Shown here piece after piece: positions 6,558 to 13,745 of a stretch of DNA of 15,381 nt (within the stretch, counting starts at the first letter, position 1; each line of letters begins with the position of its first letter). A program made the translations under genes and the position numbers. The stretch comes from JAKIWV01 sp049800095. GTDB lineage: Archaea > Thermoplasmatota > Thermoplasmata > Lutacidiplasmatales > UBA184. The notes under the pieces were generated by a model. That model was not told the DNA's origin, searched no databases, and was given only the letters and a program-made list of their open reading frames with translations. The stretch covers positions 1 through 15,381 of the forward strand of contig JBARJD010000026.1 in NCBI GenBank assembly GCA_049800095.1, in the 5' to 3' direction.

Positions 6558-7552
6558 TTCGATCCCTTCTTCTTGCCGTCCAGCGCGGCGTAGATCTGCT
6601 TCACTTCATCGATCCCTTCGATCGGCGGCGGAGACTGAGTGATTTCTGGTTTCTTTCGCCAGATCCGGATCCCTTGGGGTGCGGAGGCCGCCATTCCCAC
6701 GACCCCCGAGGTCTGGCGGACGAGCTTGAGCTCGTTGAGCGTTCCGCGTTCCTCGATATTCTTCAGGAAGCCGATCGCATGACGGGAGCCCGGCTCGGTC
6801 CCGCCCTGGGCCGCGACGGCCAGCTCCTTCAGGTCTCGGATCCGCTCGGATGGACGCACGTCCTTGGGACACGCCTCGGTGCACAAGTGGCACCGCAGGC
6901 AGAGCCATAGTCCGGAGGTCTGGATCTTCCGGAGCCGACCCTGTTGGGCCGTATCCCGTGGGTCGACCACGAATCGATAGAGCTTGGCGAGGGCCATCGG
7001 GCCGGGAAACTCTGGGTCCGCCTCCACCGCGGGGCACGCGGAGTAGCACGCGGCGCAGGAAATGCAGCGAGGGGTTTCCTTGAATCGCTCCACCTGGGCC
7101 GGCGACATCTGCGTGGGACGGTCCGGGGGCATCGGCTGCCGCGGGTCGAGGATCAGGTGGGGTTCCATCTGTTCGTATCGGCTCCAGAACGGCTGCTGAT
7201 CCACCACCAAGTCGCGGAGAACCGGTTGGTTCCGCATCGGGTCGATAACGATCCGGCCGTGTTCCTTGACCTCGGGACCCACGGGGGTGTGGCAGGCCAG
7301 TCGGCTCTTCGAGTTCACCAGCATGGCGCACGAGCCACAGATCGCGCTCCGACACGAGTACCGAAGGGTCAGCGTGGGGTCGATCTCGTCGCGGATCCGA
7401 AGGAGACCGGTCAGCACCGGCGTGTGCGGAGCGAGGCGGAGCTCGTAGTGCTGATACCGAGGCGTCCCACCGCGGGCCGCGTCGTATCGGTACACATCGA
7501 AAGGGACAGTGATCAGCGTCTCGTCGGCGAACCGCTTCTCGTCGGCCAACAT
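6554..7552 (-). CDS. sdhB: Succinate dehydrogenase/fumarate reductase iron-sulfur subunit
   Basis: A 332-residue protein with a plant-type [2Fe-2S] ferredoxin domain (C67, C72, C75, C87 in CRSAICGSC...C) followed by two ferredoxin-like motifs, C163-x2-C-x2-C-x3-CP and C218-x2-C-x2-C-x3-CP. The last motif has four evenly spaced cysteines rather than the three that hold the [3Fe-4S] centre in classical SdhB. This suggests a second [4Fe-4S] cluster, as known for Sulfolobus-type enzymes. A C-terminal extension of about 95 residues follows, longer than in bacterial SdhB. It transfers electrons from the flavoprotein SdhA to the HdrB-like subunit. The ATG at 7552 shares its A with the sdhA stop (TGATG); the frame stays open upstream to 7654, but that part lies inside sdhA and has no homology-like features. 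Confidence 0.93.
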   Translation of the reverse strand: MLADEKRFADETLITVPFDVYRYDAARGGTPRYQHYELRLAPHTPVLTGLLRIRDEIDPTLTLRYSCRSAICGSCAMLVNSKSRLACHTPVGPEVKEHGRIVIDPMRNQPVLRDLVVDQQPFWSRYEQMEPHLILDPRQPMPPDRPTQMSPAQVERFKETPRCISCAACYSACPAVEADPEFPGPMALAKLYRFVVDPRDTAQQGRLRKIQTSGLWLCLRCHLCTEACPKDVRPSERIRDLKELAVAAQGGTEPGSRHAIGFLKNIEERGTLNELKLVRQTSGVVGMAASAPQGIRIWRKKPEITQSPPPIEGIDEVKQIYAALDGKKKGSK

Positions 7553-9225
7553 CAGTAAACGCGCTCCTTCGGTTCCCAATGGGTGTAGGCGACGGGAGAA
7601 TAGGAAAGCTCCGGGCCGCCCGGAGTTCGACGCGCGATCGTGTGCTTCATCCAATTCTTGTCATCCCGGGCAGGGAAGTCGACGCGCGTGTGCGCTCCGC
7701 GACTCTCGGTCCGCGCGATCGCCCCGACGACGATGACCTCCGCGAGGTCGAGAAGATGGCCGACCTCGAGAGCATCACTGAGGTCGATGTTGTACGTGGC
7801 CGAGAAGTCGATGACATGCACGTTCCGATACCGCTCCTGCAACTCGCGCACTTTCCGGAGCGCGTCGTAGAGCTCGTCCGGAACCCGATAGATGCCGACG
7901 AGTCGGTCCATTGTCTGTTGGAGCTCGGTCCGGACGGCGCGGGGGGACTCACCTTCTTTTCGGTCCCAAAGGGCGTGGAATTTCGCTTTCTCCTTCTCGA
8001 GGTCTTCCGGGAGCAGCTCGGTGTCGCTCGCCGACGAGACGTAGCTGGCCGCGTGGATGCCGGCCTGTTTGCCGAAGACAAGGGTTTCGAGGAGTGAATT
8101 GCCGCCGAGCCGGTTCGCGCCGTGAATGGACACGCACGCCGCTTCGCCGGCGGCGTAAAGGCCGGGGATGTTCGTCTCTCCCTTCATGTTGGTCGAGATT
8201 CCGCCCATCATGTAGTGTTGGGCTGGGTAGACCGGGATCGGCTCGGTGACCGGGTCGACCCCGGCGTACGTCCGCGAAAAATCGCAGATCTCCTGGAGTC
8301 GACTTTCGATCTTCTCTTTCCCCAGATGCATCAGCTCGAGGTGCACGTACCCACCCGGGAATCCACGACCCTCCTTGACCTCGGTCACAATCGCTCTCGA
8401 TACCACGTCCCGGGACGCCAAGTCGAGAACGTGGGGAGCGTACCGTGCCATGAAGCGCTCCCCCTGAGCATTCTTCAGAATCCCTCCTTCGCCCCGGGCG
8501 CCCTCTGTGATCAAGATGCTCGACTCGAGCAGGGCCGTCGGGTGAAACTGCACGAACTCCATGTCCTTGAGATGCGCGCCAGCACGATAGGCGGCGGCGA
8601 CCCCGTCGCCCGTGCAACTGTGCGCGTTGGTGGTTCGACCGTACACCCGGCCAAACGGGCCGGTCGCCACGATCACGGCCTTAGCGGCGATTCCCTCGAT
8701 GGTCGAAGATTTCCGGTCGAACGCCGTGATCCCTTGTGCTCGTCCGTCCCGGACGACGATCGATAGAAGGAACCACTCTTCGTAGATCCGGATCGTTTCC
8801 GTGCCGAGATGCTCGTAGATGCCCTGCAGCAGGGCGAGACCCGTTCGGTCCGCCGCGTAGATGGTCCTCGGGAAGCCCGCCCCGCCGAAGGCCCGTCGCG
8901 CGAGGGAGCCATCGTCCCCTCGGCTGAATATCGTGCCGAAATGCTCCATCTCGATGACCGTCGGGCCGGCTTGTTCACAGAAGAACTCGATCGCGTCCTG
9001 ATCACCGAGGTAATCCGACCCCTTGACCGTGTCGTAGATGTGCGTCTCGACGGAGTCTTCCTTCCCAATCGCGGCGTTGATCCCCCCTTGGGCCGCGCCC
9101 GAGTGAGAACGCAGCGGGTGGAGCTTCGAGACCAGCGCGACGTCGTGGCCGGCCTGAGCCGCCGCCAAGGCCGCCCGTTGGCCGGCGAGCCCGGCACCGA
9201 CCACGACGATGTCGTGCTCCAACAT
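7552..9225 (-). CDS. sdhA: Succinate dehydrogenase/fumarate reductase flavoprotein subunit
   Basis: A 557-residue FAD-dependent protein, normal length for SdhA. The Rossmann dinucleotide motif GAGLAG is at residues 10-15. The FAD-attachment region HPLRSHSGAAQGG places His41 as the candidate covalent flavin ligand. Downstream are the active-site segments FHPTAL, TEGARGEGG (Arg general acid region), the substrate-binding QHYMMGGIST and HGANRLGGNSLLE. The C-terminal domain ends with the usual TRVDFPARDDKNWMKHT. It oxidises succinate to fumarate (or the reverse) in the respiratory chain/TCA cycle. First gene of a three-gene overlapping operon; a TATA-like element 29 bases before ATG 9225 indicates a leaderless or near-leaderless mRNA. 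Sequence alone cannot distinguish a succinate:quinone reductase from a thiol:fumarate reductase-like role. Confidence 0.95.
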   Translation of the reverse strand: MLEHDIVVVGAGLAGQRAALAAAQAGHDVALVSKLHPLRSHSGAAQGGINAAIGKEDSVETHIYDTVKGSDYLGDQDAIEFFCEQAGPTVIEMEHFGTIFSRGDDGSLARRAFGGAGFPRTIYAADRTGLALLQGIYEHLGTETIRIYEEWFLLSIVVRDGRAQGITAFDRKSSTIEGIAAKAVIVATGPFGRVYGRTTNAHSCTGDGVAAAYRAGAHLKDMEFVQFHPTALLESSILITEGARGEGGILKNAQGERFMARYAPHVLDLASRDVVSRAIVTEVKEGRGFPGGYVHLELMHLGKEKIESRLQEICDFSRTYAGVDPVTEPIPVYPAQHYMMGGISTNMKGETNIPGLYAAGEAACVSIHGANRLGGNSLLETLVFGKQAGIHAASYVSSASDTELLPEDLEKEKAKFHALWDRKEGESPRAVRTELQQTMDRLVGIYRVPDELYDALRKVRELQERYRNVHVIDFSATYNIDLSDALEVGHLLDLAEVIVVGAIARTESRGAHTRVDFPARDDKNWMKHTIARRTPGGPELSYSPVAYTHWEPKERVY

Positions 9226-9250
9226 TATCGCGCGGCGCGACCGACTCGGG

Positions 9251-9260
9251 GTTTATCACA
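9251..9260 (-). promoter_or_regulatory. TATA-like element of the sdhA-sdhB-HdrB-like operon
   Basis: On the minus strand this reads tgtgataaac, the only A/T-rich patch close to sdhA. Its core centre lies about 29 bases before the ATG, the expected position for a leaderless transcript. Confidence 0.5.
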
Positions 9261-9306
9261 ACTGCGCTGAGTTGCCGATAGAAGGGGCTCTTCCGGCGGC
9301 CGGTGG

Positions 9307-9326
9307 AGCGCTCGCCCGCGAGCGCT
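9307..9326. promoter_or_regulatory. Perfect 9-bp inverted repeat at the psmB BRE/TATA, candidate operator
   Basis: The arms agcgctcgc (9307-9315) and gcgagcgct (9318-9326) are exact reverse complements with a 2-base spacer. The right arm ends on the first base of the psmB TATA box, so the palindrome covers the position where TFB contacts the BRE. A protein bound here would compete with the basal factors. It lies in the divergent spacer about 80-100 bases from the sdhA start and could influence both operons. Confidence 0.5.
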
Positions 9327-9332
9327 TATATA
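9326..9332 (+). promoter_or_regulatory. TATA box of psmB
   Basis: ttatata is the best TATA match in the window. It predicts transcription starting near 9354, giving an untranslated leader of about 25 bases before ATG 9381, so this gene is not leaderless. A weak ribosome-binding string (ggaag, 9372-9376) precedes the start. Confidence 0.7.
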
Positions 9333-9339
9333 CCGACCT

Positions 9340-9356
9340 CCGGTCCCCTCGACCGG
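9340..9356. promoter_or_regulatory. Dyad spanning the predicted psmB transcription start
   Basis: Arms ccggtc (9340-9345) and gaccgg (9351-9356) with a 5-base centre, followed by four T. The predicted start (about 9354) falls inside it, so it is more plausible as a protein-binding dyad than as an RNA hairpin. With 6-bp arms in GC-rich DNA it may be chance. Confidence 0.25.
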
Positions 9357-9380
9357 TTTTCCCACACTACTGGAAGTCCC

Positions 9381-10052
9381 ATGCAACGCACCGAAGTCGC
9401 CGATACAGAGAACCTCCTGAAGGGCACCACGACGATCGCCGCGGTCTGCAAGGACGGCGTCGTTCTTGGCACGGAACGCCGGGCGACCGCCGGCAGCATG
9501 ATCGCTGCCAAGCAGACTCAAAAGGTGTTCAAGATCGATGACAACCTCGGCATCACCATCGCGGGGCTTGTGGGCGATGCCCAGACCCTGGCCCGGTACC
9601 TCCGGGCGGAGGTCTCCCTTTACCGGCTCCGGCGAAGCGCCCCTCTCAGCGTCGAGGGCGCGGCCACCTTGCTCTCGAATATCTTGAGCGGGAACCGGAT
9701 GTTCCCCTACTATGCCTGGCTCCTCATGGGCGGCGTTGACTCCAAGGGCGGCCACGTGTTCTCCATCGACCCCGCGGGCGGTTCGATCGAGGATCGATAC
9801 GTTTCCGTCGGGAGCGGATCGCCCTTCGCGTATGGCGTTCTGGAAGAGGGGTACTCGCACGACATGACCGTCTCTGACGGCGTTGACCTCGCGCTTCGCG
9901 GGCTCACCGTGGCCATGAAGCGCGACTCCGCATCGGGCGACGGATACCTCATCCACACGATTACGTCCAAGGAATACCGCGAGTTTTCCGAGGACGAAAT
10001 CAATAAACGCCTGAAGGCGCTCAAGATTCCCCTGCCACCGGTCCTTCCCTAA
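9381..10052 (+). CDS. psmB: Proteasome beta subunit
   Basis: A 223-residue protein with a 15-residue propeptide ending LLKG before TTTIAAV, so autocleavage exposes Thr16 as the catalytic N-terminal Thr1. Counting from there, Glu17 (in TERR) and Lys33 (KQTQK) occupy the conserved active-site positions. GLVGDAQTLARYL, GGVDSKGGHVFSIDP, GSGSPFAYGVLE and KRDSASGDG are all standard. It closely resembles the Thermoplasma beta subunit in layout. It forms the inner rings of the 20S proteasome and degrades unfolded proteins fed by PAN/Cdc48-type ATPases; no alpha subunit is in the window. ATG 9381 is chosen because it gives a normal short propeptide; the frame is open further upstream but through the promoter. 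aCPSF1 follows 70 bases downstream, a gene order I recall from other euryarchaea. Confidence 0.96.
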   Translation: MQRTEVADTENLLKGTTTIAAVCKDGVVLGTERRATAGSMIAAKQTQKVFKIDDNLGITIAGLVGDAQTLARYLRAEVSLYRLRRSAPLSVEGAATLLSNILSGNRMFPYYAWLLMGGVDSKGGHVFSIDPAGGSIEDRYVSVGSGSPFAYGVLEEGYSHDMTVSDGVDLALRGLTVAMKRDSASGDGYLIHTITSKEYREFSEDEINKRLKALKIPLPPVLP

Positions 10053-10059
10053 CGCCGAA

Positions 10060-10080
10060 CGGGATCCTCCGGGGATCCCG
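10060..10080 (+). terminator. Hairpin after psmB
   Basis: Eight-bp perfect stem (cgggatcc/ggatcccg) with a 5-base loop, eight bases after the psmB stop. No proper U-tract follows (only cccctttcg at about 10092-10101), so it is not a bacterial-style terminator. It could protect the psmB 3' end or mark processing between psmB and aCPSF1. Confidence 0.35.
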
Positions 10081-10122
10081 GGGGCCGGCGAACCCCTTTC
10101 GTCCAACCGTTTCCGTCATCGT

Positions 10123-12027
10123 ATGAGTGTAGATAGTCTACTAGAACAAACGAAAGAAGTGCTACACGAAGTGCTCCCCGAGAACATCGAGGTCACCGAC
10201 ATCGAGCTCGAGGGACCGCACATCGTTCTGTACACTAAGCAGCTCGACGCCTTCCTTTCCGGCGGGGAGCTGCTCCGGCAGGTCGCCCAGCGACTTCGCC
10301 GCCGCGTCCTCGTCCGTTCCGACCCGGCCTCGTTGATGGACCCGAAGGAGGCCGAAACGGCGATCCGCGAACTGATCCCCCCGGAGGCCGAGATCACGGC
10401 ACTCTACTTCGAACCCGAGACCGGCGAGGTCACGGTAGAAGCCGCCAACCCCGGAGCCGCCATCGGGCGCCAAGGTTCGGTGCTGACCGAGCTCAAACGC
10501 AAGATCGGCTGGGTGCCGACCGTCGTGCGGACCCCGCCGATCCCCTCGAAGACCGTCGAGGAGGTCCGCGTCCATCTCCGCAACCATTTCGACCAACGCC
10601 GCTCGTTTCTCAAGAAGGTCGGTACGCGCATCGCCCGCGACCGGCTGGACGAGAAGATCTGGGCCCGGAGTAGCTCTCTCGGCGGGTATCGGGAGGTCGG
10701 ACGCAGCGCCTCGCTCCTTTCGACCCAGAACTCGAAGGTGCTGATCGACTGCGGGATGGACCCGGGCTCCGACCGAACGCCGTTCCTCAACGCTCCGGAG
10801 CTCCTCCCCTTGGATTCGCTCGACGCCGTCGTCATCACGCATTCTCACCTCGACCACTGCGGTCTGGTTCCGGTCCTACTCAAGTATGGCTACCAGGGCC
10901 CGATCTACACCACCGCGCCGTCGCGAGACATGATGACCCTGATGCTGCTCGACGCGATCAAGGTCACGAGCCAGGAGGCACGACAGAAGATCTACGACTC
11001 CTCCCATGTGCGGGACATGGTTACTCGCACCATCCCACTGCGGTGGGGTGAAACGACCGATATCACCCCCGACCTTCGCCTGACGCTCCACAACGCGGGC
11101 CATATCCTGGGCTCCTCGATCTGCCACTTCCACATCGGCGACGGCGACCACAACCTCGCATACTCCGGCGACATCAAGTTCGAGCGGAGCTGGTTGTTCA
11201 ATCCGGCCGTCAACCGGTTTCCCCGGCTCGAGACGCTCGTCCTCGAGTCCACGTATGGCGGGTACCGGGACGTGCAGCCGAGCCGACAGCAGGCCTCCGA
11301 CGAGTTCGCCGGCTTTGTGAGCAAGGTGCTGGACCGGCACGGAAAACTGATCGTGCCGGTCTTCGCCGTGGGGCGTTCCCAGGAAGTCATGCTCGTGCTG
11401 GAGGAACGGATGCGGGAGGGAAAGATCCCACGGGTGCCGGTCTACCTCGACGGGATGATCTTCGAGGCGACGGCGATCCACACCGCCTACCCCGAGTACC
11501 TGAACAGTCAGCTGCGGACCCAGATCTTCCAGCAGGGGGACAATCCGTTCCTGTCCGACGTCTTCCACCGCGTCGATTCGTCGCAGATGCGGATGGGCAT
11601 CCTGGACGAGAAGGAGCCCTGCGTCGTCCTCGCCACGTCGGGCATGATGAGCGGCGGCCCGGTGATGGAGTACTTCCGTGCGTGGGCGGCCGAGGAAAAA
11701 GACGGCATCGTCTTCGTGGGTTACCAGGCGGACGGCACGTTCGGGCGGAGACTGCAGCGCGGGATGAACGAGGCCCAGCTCTTTGACAACGGCCGGCAGT
11801 ACAACACCCCCGTCCGGCTCGAGGTCGCTACGATCGAAGGGTTCTCCGGCCACTCGGACCGGGTCCAGCTCATGAACTACGTGGCGAGCCTCGACCCTCG
11901 GCCGCAGCGTATCATCCTGAACCACGGCGAGGAATCGAAGACGCTGGACTTGGCGTCCAGCCTCCATAAGCGGTTCAACCTCGAGAGCCGGGTTCCGTTC
12001 AACCTCGACGCCATTCGCATCGTCTAG
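10123..12027 (+). CDS. aCPSF1/FttA, KH and beta-CASP ribonuclease, transcription termination factor
   Basis: A 634-residue protein with the full aCPSF1 layout. Two N-terminal KH-type domains come first (about residues 1-145, with IGRQGSVLTELK as the second GxxG region). A metallo-beta-lactamase core split by a beta-CASP domain follows. Metal ligands are visible: HSHLDH at 240-245, His327 in HNAGHILG, Asp350 in YSGDI, and later motifs at Glu375 (LESTYGG), His577 (FSGHSDR) and His601 (NHGEES). All catalytic residues are intact. Known homologs cleave nascent RNA after U-rich tracts and trigger RNA polymerase termination in archaea. ATG 10123 starts directly before the first KH helix. No ribosome binding site or convincing TATA box precedes it, so it may be leaderless with a weak promoter or read through from psmB. 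The first 15 codons are unusually A/T-rich. Confidence 0.94.
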   Translation: MSVDSLLEQTKEVLHEVLPENIEVTDIELEGPHIVLYTKQLDAFLSGGELLRQVAQRLRRRVLVRSDPASLMDPKEAETAIRELIPPEAEITALYFEPETGEVTVEAANPGAAIGRQGSVLTELKRKIGWVPTVVRTPPIPSKTVEEVRVHLRNHFDQRRSFLKKVGTRIARDRLDEKIWARSSSLGGYREVGRSASLLSTQNSKVLIDCGMDPGSDRTPFLNAPELLPLDSLDAVVITHSHLDHCGLVPVLLKYGYQGPIYTTAPSRDMMTLMLLDAIKVTSQEARQKIYDSSHVRDMVTRTIPLRWGETTDITPDLRLTLHNAGHILGSSICHFHIGDGDHNLAYSGDIKFERSWLFNPAVNRFPRLETLVLESTYGGYRDVQPSRQQASDEFAGFVSKVLDRHGKLIVPVFAVGRSQEVMLVLEERMREGKIPRVPVYLDGMIFEATAIHTAYPEYLNSQLRTQIFQQGDNPFLSDVFHRVDSSQMRMGILDEKEPCVVLATSGMMSGGPVMEYFRAWAAEEKDGIVFVGYQADGTFGRRLQRGMNEAQLFDNGRQYNTPVRLEVATIEGFSGHSDRVQLMNYVASLDPRPQRIILNHGEESKTLDLASSLHKRFNLESRVPFNLDAIRIV

Positions 12028-12072
12028 GCGCTACCTCCGATGTCCCACGCGGGCCGCACCGAGATGTACACG

Positions 12073-12081
12073 GCTTTAAGA
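12073..12081 (+). promoter_or_regulatory. TATA box of the phosphodiesterase gene
   Basis: gctttaaga lies in the 112-base gap after aCPSF1 and predicts transcription starting near 12104, with a leader of about 36 bases to the proposed start at 12140. The same gap holds a pyrimidine run (aactctcttttct, 12091-12103) that could serve as the U-rich 3' end of the aCPSF1 transcript. Confidence 0.55.
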
Positions 12082-12126
12082 GGGGGTCCAAACTCTCTTT
12101 TCTATCGACTGTTCAGTTACGTCGGG

Positions 12127-12131
12127 GGAGG
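12127..12131 (+). promoter_or_regulatory. Shine-Dalgarno that points to a non-ATG start
   Basis: GGAGG inside a purine-rich run (12124-12136) is the strongest ribosome-binding match seen in the window. It lies 8 bases before the ACG codon at 12140, the normal spacing, whereas the first ATG in frame (12209) is 77 bases further on and has no such site. Confidence 0.5.
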
Positions 12132-12139
12132 GGGAGAGA

Positions 12140-13645
12140 ACGGGCGCAAGTCACCGGTTCCTCGTCCTGGGCCTCGACGGCGGTACGTTCCAACTCCTGA
12201 ACCCCCTCATGGAGGCGGGCGAGCTCCCGTTCCTTCGTTCGTTGGTGGATCGGGGCGTCTCGGCCCCCCTGATGTCGGTCTATCCCTCGAAGACGATCCC
12301 GGCTTGGTACAGCTTCGCCACCGGGCTTGACCCCGGCTCCCTTGGCATCTTCGGTTTCACCGAGCCGAACGGAGGGCCCGGCAAGAGCCGGCTCGTCCAG
12401 GGCTACCGACCCGCCGAGGCGCTGTGGGACAAGCTCTCGCGCCAAGGACACCGGGTCGGCGTGCTGAACTTCCCCGTTCGCGCGGGCTATCCGATCAACG
12501 GTTACCTGATCCCTGGAATGTTCGGAGAAAACCCCACGACGTACCCTTCCGACGTGCGCGCGCGCCTGGAAGAGGGACTCGGGGAGCCGCTGGTGACGGA
12601 GCTCCCGCCCTACCACGAATCGGAGCGACACGCGTGGCTGTCGCTGGCCACGCAGGGTGTCCTCCAACGCGCCGGGGCCGCCGAATTCCTTCAGGACGCC
12701 TTCCACCCCGACTTCCTGTTCGTCCTGCTCCGGGAAACCGACCGCATCGAGCACCAGCACTGGCGGGAGTGTGCCGGCGGACCGGCGCACATGCCGGCCG
12801 ACCTCCTCGGCTTCTGGCGCGCCGTGGACACGGCCTGCGCCCGGATTGACAAGGCGTTCCGCGCACAGGGCGAGCCCGCGGTGACGCTCGTGATCTCCGA
12901 CCACGGTCACGGCCCGGCCGGCGCCGAGTTCTTCACGAACCGGTGGCTCCTGGAGGAAGGGTTCCTGAAACTCAAGCCGGGCGCCGAGCCGATGCGGCGC
13001 AAACTGCTTTCCCGCTTCCTGCTCGCTTCTGAGAATTTCGCCCCCGCCCGACGCGTCGTCGGCGCCGTCGCGGACCGCCTGCGCTCCGGTGAGGGCGAGC
13101 GGCACATGGACCGATGGATCGGCGGCGACGCGACCTTCGAGGCGATGGCCGACAAGATCGACTGGGACCGCACCGAGGCGTTCTCGTTCCCGGTTCCGGA
13201 AGGCATCTACCTGAACCCGTACCGGAAGGACCGCACCTCGGAGCAACGCCAAGAAACGTTGGCCGAGATCCGCCGCCGGCTGGAGGCGTACCCGGCGGCG
13301 CGCATCGAGGTCCTGGAGCCTCGTGAGATCTATCGCGAGGTCCGCTCGGCGGCCGCACCGGGTCTTCTGCTCCGAGTGAACGGGATGGAGACCGACCTCC
13401 GGATGGACTTCAGCTACCCCGACACGCTGCTCGCCCGCCGGCCGGGTTACTTCTATGGCTCCGGCATCCACCGGATGGCCGGTATCCTGATCGGCGCCGG
13501 CAACGGCACGACCCATGGCGCCGAGGCCGGCCCATTCTCCCTCCTCGACGTGGCGCCCACGGTGCTCGAAGGGATGGGCATCGCGCCCTCGCCGTCGATG
13601 GTCGGTCACTCGTTCGGCTCTTGGCTCGGGACCTCTACGGCCTAA
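12140..13645 (+). CDS. Alkaline-phosphatase-superfamily phosphodiesterase/nucleotide pyrophosphatase
   Basis: About 501 residues if started at ACG 12140. The family motifs are intact in order. FLVLGLDGGTF carries the first metal-binding Asp (Asp13), and YPSKTIPAWYSFATG has the nucleophile Thr52. RETDRIEHQHW holds the second metal site, ISDHGHGP gives the Asp-His pair, and GIHRMAGILIGAG gives the last His. Archaeal members hydrolyse phosphodiester or nucleotide substrates; the exact substrate is unknown. No signal peptide or membrane segment is seen. The motif with Asp13 lies upstream of the first ATG (12209), and the frame from 12080 to 12209 contains no ATG, GTG or TTG. ACG 12140 is proposed because it follows a good ribosome binding site and yields a normal N-terminus; a base error in an ATG is the alternative. 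Ends 100 bases before the glycosyltransferase gene on the same strand. Confidence 0.82.
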   Translation, partial: TGASHRFLVLGLDGGTFQLLNPLMEAGELPFLRSLVDRGVSAPLMSVYPSKTIPAWYSFATGLDPGSLGIFGFTEPNGGPGKSRLVQGYRPAEALWDKLSRQGHRVGVLNFPVRAGYPINGYLIPGMFGENPTTYPSDVRARLEEGLGEPLVTELPPYHESERHAWLSLATQGVLQRAGAAEFLQDAFHPDFLFVLLRETDRIEHQHWRECAGGPAHMPADLLGFWRAVDTACARIDKAFRAQGEPAVTLVISDHGHGPAGAEFFTNRWLLEEGFLKLKPGAEPMRRKLLSRFLLASENFAPARRVVGAVADRLRSGEGERHMDRWIGGDATFEAMADKIDWDRTEAFSFPVPEGIYLNPYRKDRTSEQRQETLAEIRRRLEAYPAARIEVLEPREIYREVRSAAAPGLLLRVNGMETDLRMDFSYPDTLLARRPGYFYGSGIHRMAGILIGAGNGTTHGAEAGPFSLLDVAPTVLEGMGIAPSPSMVGHSFGSWLGTSTA

Positions 13646-13686
13646 CTCGTTGGCCTCACGGGTCGATTTCTCGCCCCGCAGTGGAT

Positions 13687-13710
13687 TCTTCTACCCACCC
13701 ACCTCTCTCG
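13687..13710 (+). terminator. Pyrimidine-rich stretch downstream of the phosphodiesterase gene
   Basis: The 100-base gap between the phosphodiesterase and glycosyltransferase genes holds a run of C and T (ttcttctacccacccacctc and onwards) with two purines. This is the kind of tract at which aCPSF1-type factors end transcripts. No clear TATA box for the next gene was found, so read-through is also possible. Confidence 0.25.
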
Positions 13711-13745
13711 GGCCCCGTGGGACGGTCCCGTAGGTCCCCGGTCGG

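Noticed and set aside
7553..7654. Upstream extension of sdhB to base 7654
   Set aside because: The added 34 residues lie inside the sdhA C-terminus, look unlike SdhB, and the ATG at 7552 overlapping the sdhA stop is the natural coupled start.
10876..11967. Minus-strand open frame of 363 codons opposite aCPSF1
   Set aside because: Shadow of a highly conserved gene; His, Arg and Val-rich composition is the antisense of metallo-beta-lactamase codons.
12209..12211. ATG as the start of the phosphodiesterase
   Set aside because: It would remove the LGLDGG metal-binding motif and has no ribosome binding site; the frame clearly codes upstream of it.
12040..12330. Plus-strand frame of 96 codons starting just after aCPSF1 and overlapping the phosphodiesterase
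   Set aside because: It contains the TATA box of the next gene, becomes Pro/Arg/Gly-rich nonsense after base 12130 and overlaps the real gene in another frame. Its only possible relevance would be as an N-terminus joined by a frameshift in the G-run, which the well-placed ACG start makes unnecessary.
12113..13609. Minus-strand open frame of 498 codons opposite the phosphodiesterase
   Set aside because: Antisense shadow of a gene with intact catalytic motifs; composition is typical of reverse-frame GC-rich sequence.
13718..13734. gggac/gtccc symmetry before the glycosyltransferase gene as a terminator hairpin
   Set aside because: The arms leave a one-base loop and cannot fold as a hairpin; no U-tract follows.
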